Origin: Chloroflexota bacterium
GTDB taxonomy: Bacteria; Chloroflexota; Anaerolineae; J102
Direction: 5' to 3'
Length of the DNA: 5,921 bases
Assembly (NCBI GenBank): GCA_003353825.1
Contig: PIVW01000373.1
Span: 1-5,921 of the forward strand
The notes under the pieces were generated by a model, which was not told the origin of the DNA, did not search any database, and was given only the letters and a program-made list of their open reading frames with translations. Shown one piece after another: positions 5,913 through 5,921 of the stretch (position 1 is its first letter; the number at the start of each line of letters is the position of its first letter). Both the position numbers and the translations under genes were made by a program.

Positions 5913-5921
5913 AACTTTGAA

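Overview
The window holds four protein genes and an unusually structured 531-base non-coding gap. Moderate GC, a stand-alone TrpB2-type enzyme, a PrsW-type protease with a long soluble tail, and a secreted protein ending in a short hydrophobic Leu-Pro-Leu tail suggest a Chloroflexota (Anaerolineae/Caldilineae-like) bacterium. That is an impression from gene style; the sequence holds no rRNA or other strong phylogenetic marker.

Layout. Positions 1-226 show no convincing gene. An amidohydrolase of the 5'-methylthioadenosine/S-adenosylhomocysteine deaminase type lies on the minus strand (227-1549). A divergent intergenic region (1550-1825) carries a consensus -10 box for that gene and two small repeat pairs. 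On the plus strand follows a TrpB2-type, PLP-dependent tryptophan synthase beta-like enzyme (1826-3190) with no trpA beside it.

The gap 3191-3721 is the most interesting part. In order it contains: a perfect 6 x 15-bp tandem array of self-complementary units starting one base after the trpB2 stop; a short heptamer repeat; a strong intrinsic terminator; a second hairpin resembling the terminator but lacking a T-tract; a near-consensus sigma-70-type promoter with a 10-bp palindrome in its spacer; and a compact element of about 132 bp with two-block terminal inverted repeats and an 8-bp flanking direct repeat. This element looks like a MITE inserted at the predicted transcription start of that promoter.

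Downstream, a secreted sugar dehydrogenase-like beta-propeller (3722-4882) and a PrsW-family intramembrane protease (4886-5851) form a tight pair. They share a reading frame and are separated only by TAA-CAC. The second has no visible Shine-Dalgarno of its own, so translational coupling is likely. An imperfect hairpin and a strong purine-rich Shine-Dalgarno-like sequence at the right edge suggest another gene just beyond the window.

The first two genes could both act in amino-acid and nucleoside metabolism. The last two point to the cell envelope. No defence system, CRISPR array or RNA gene was found.
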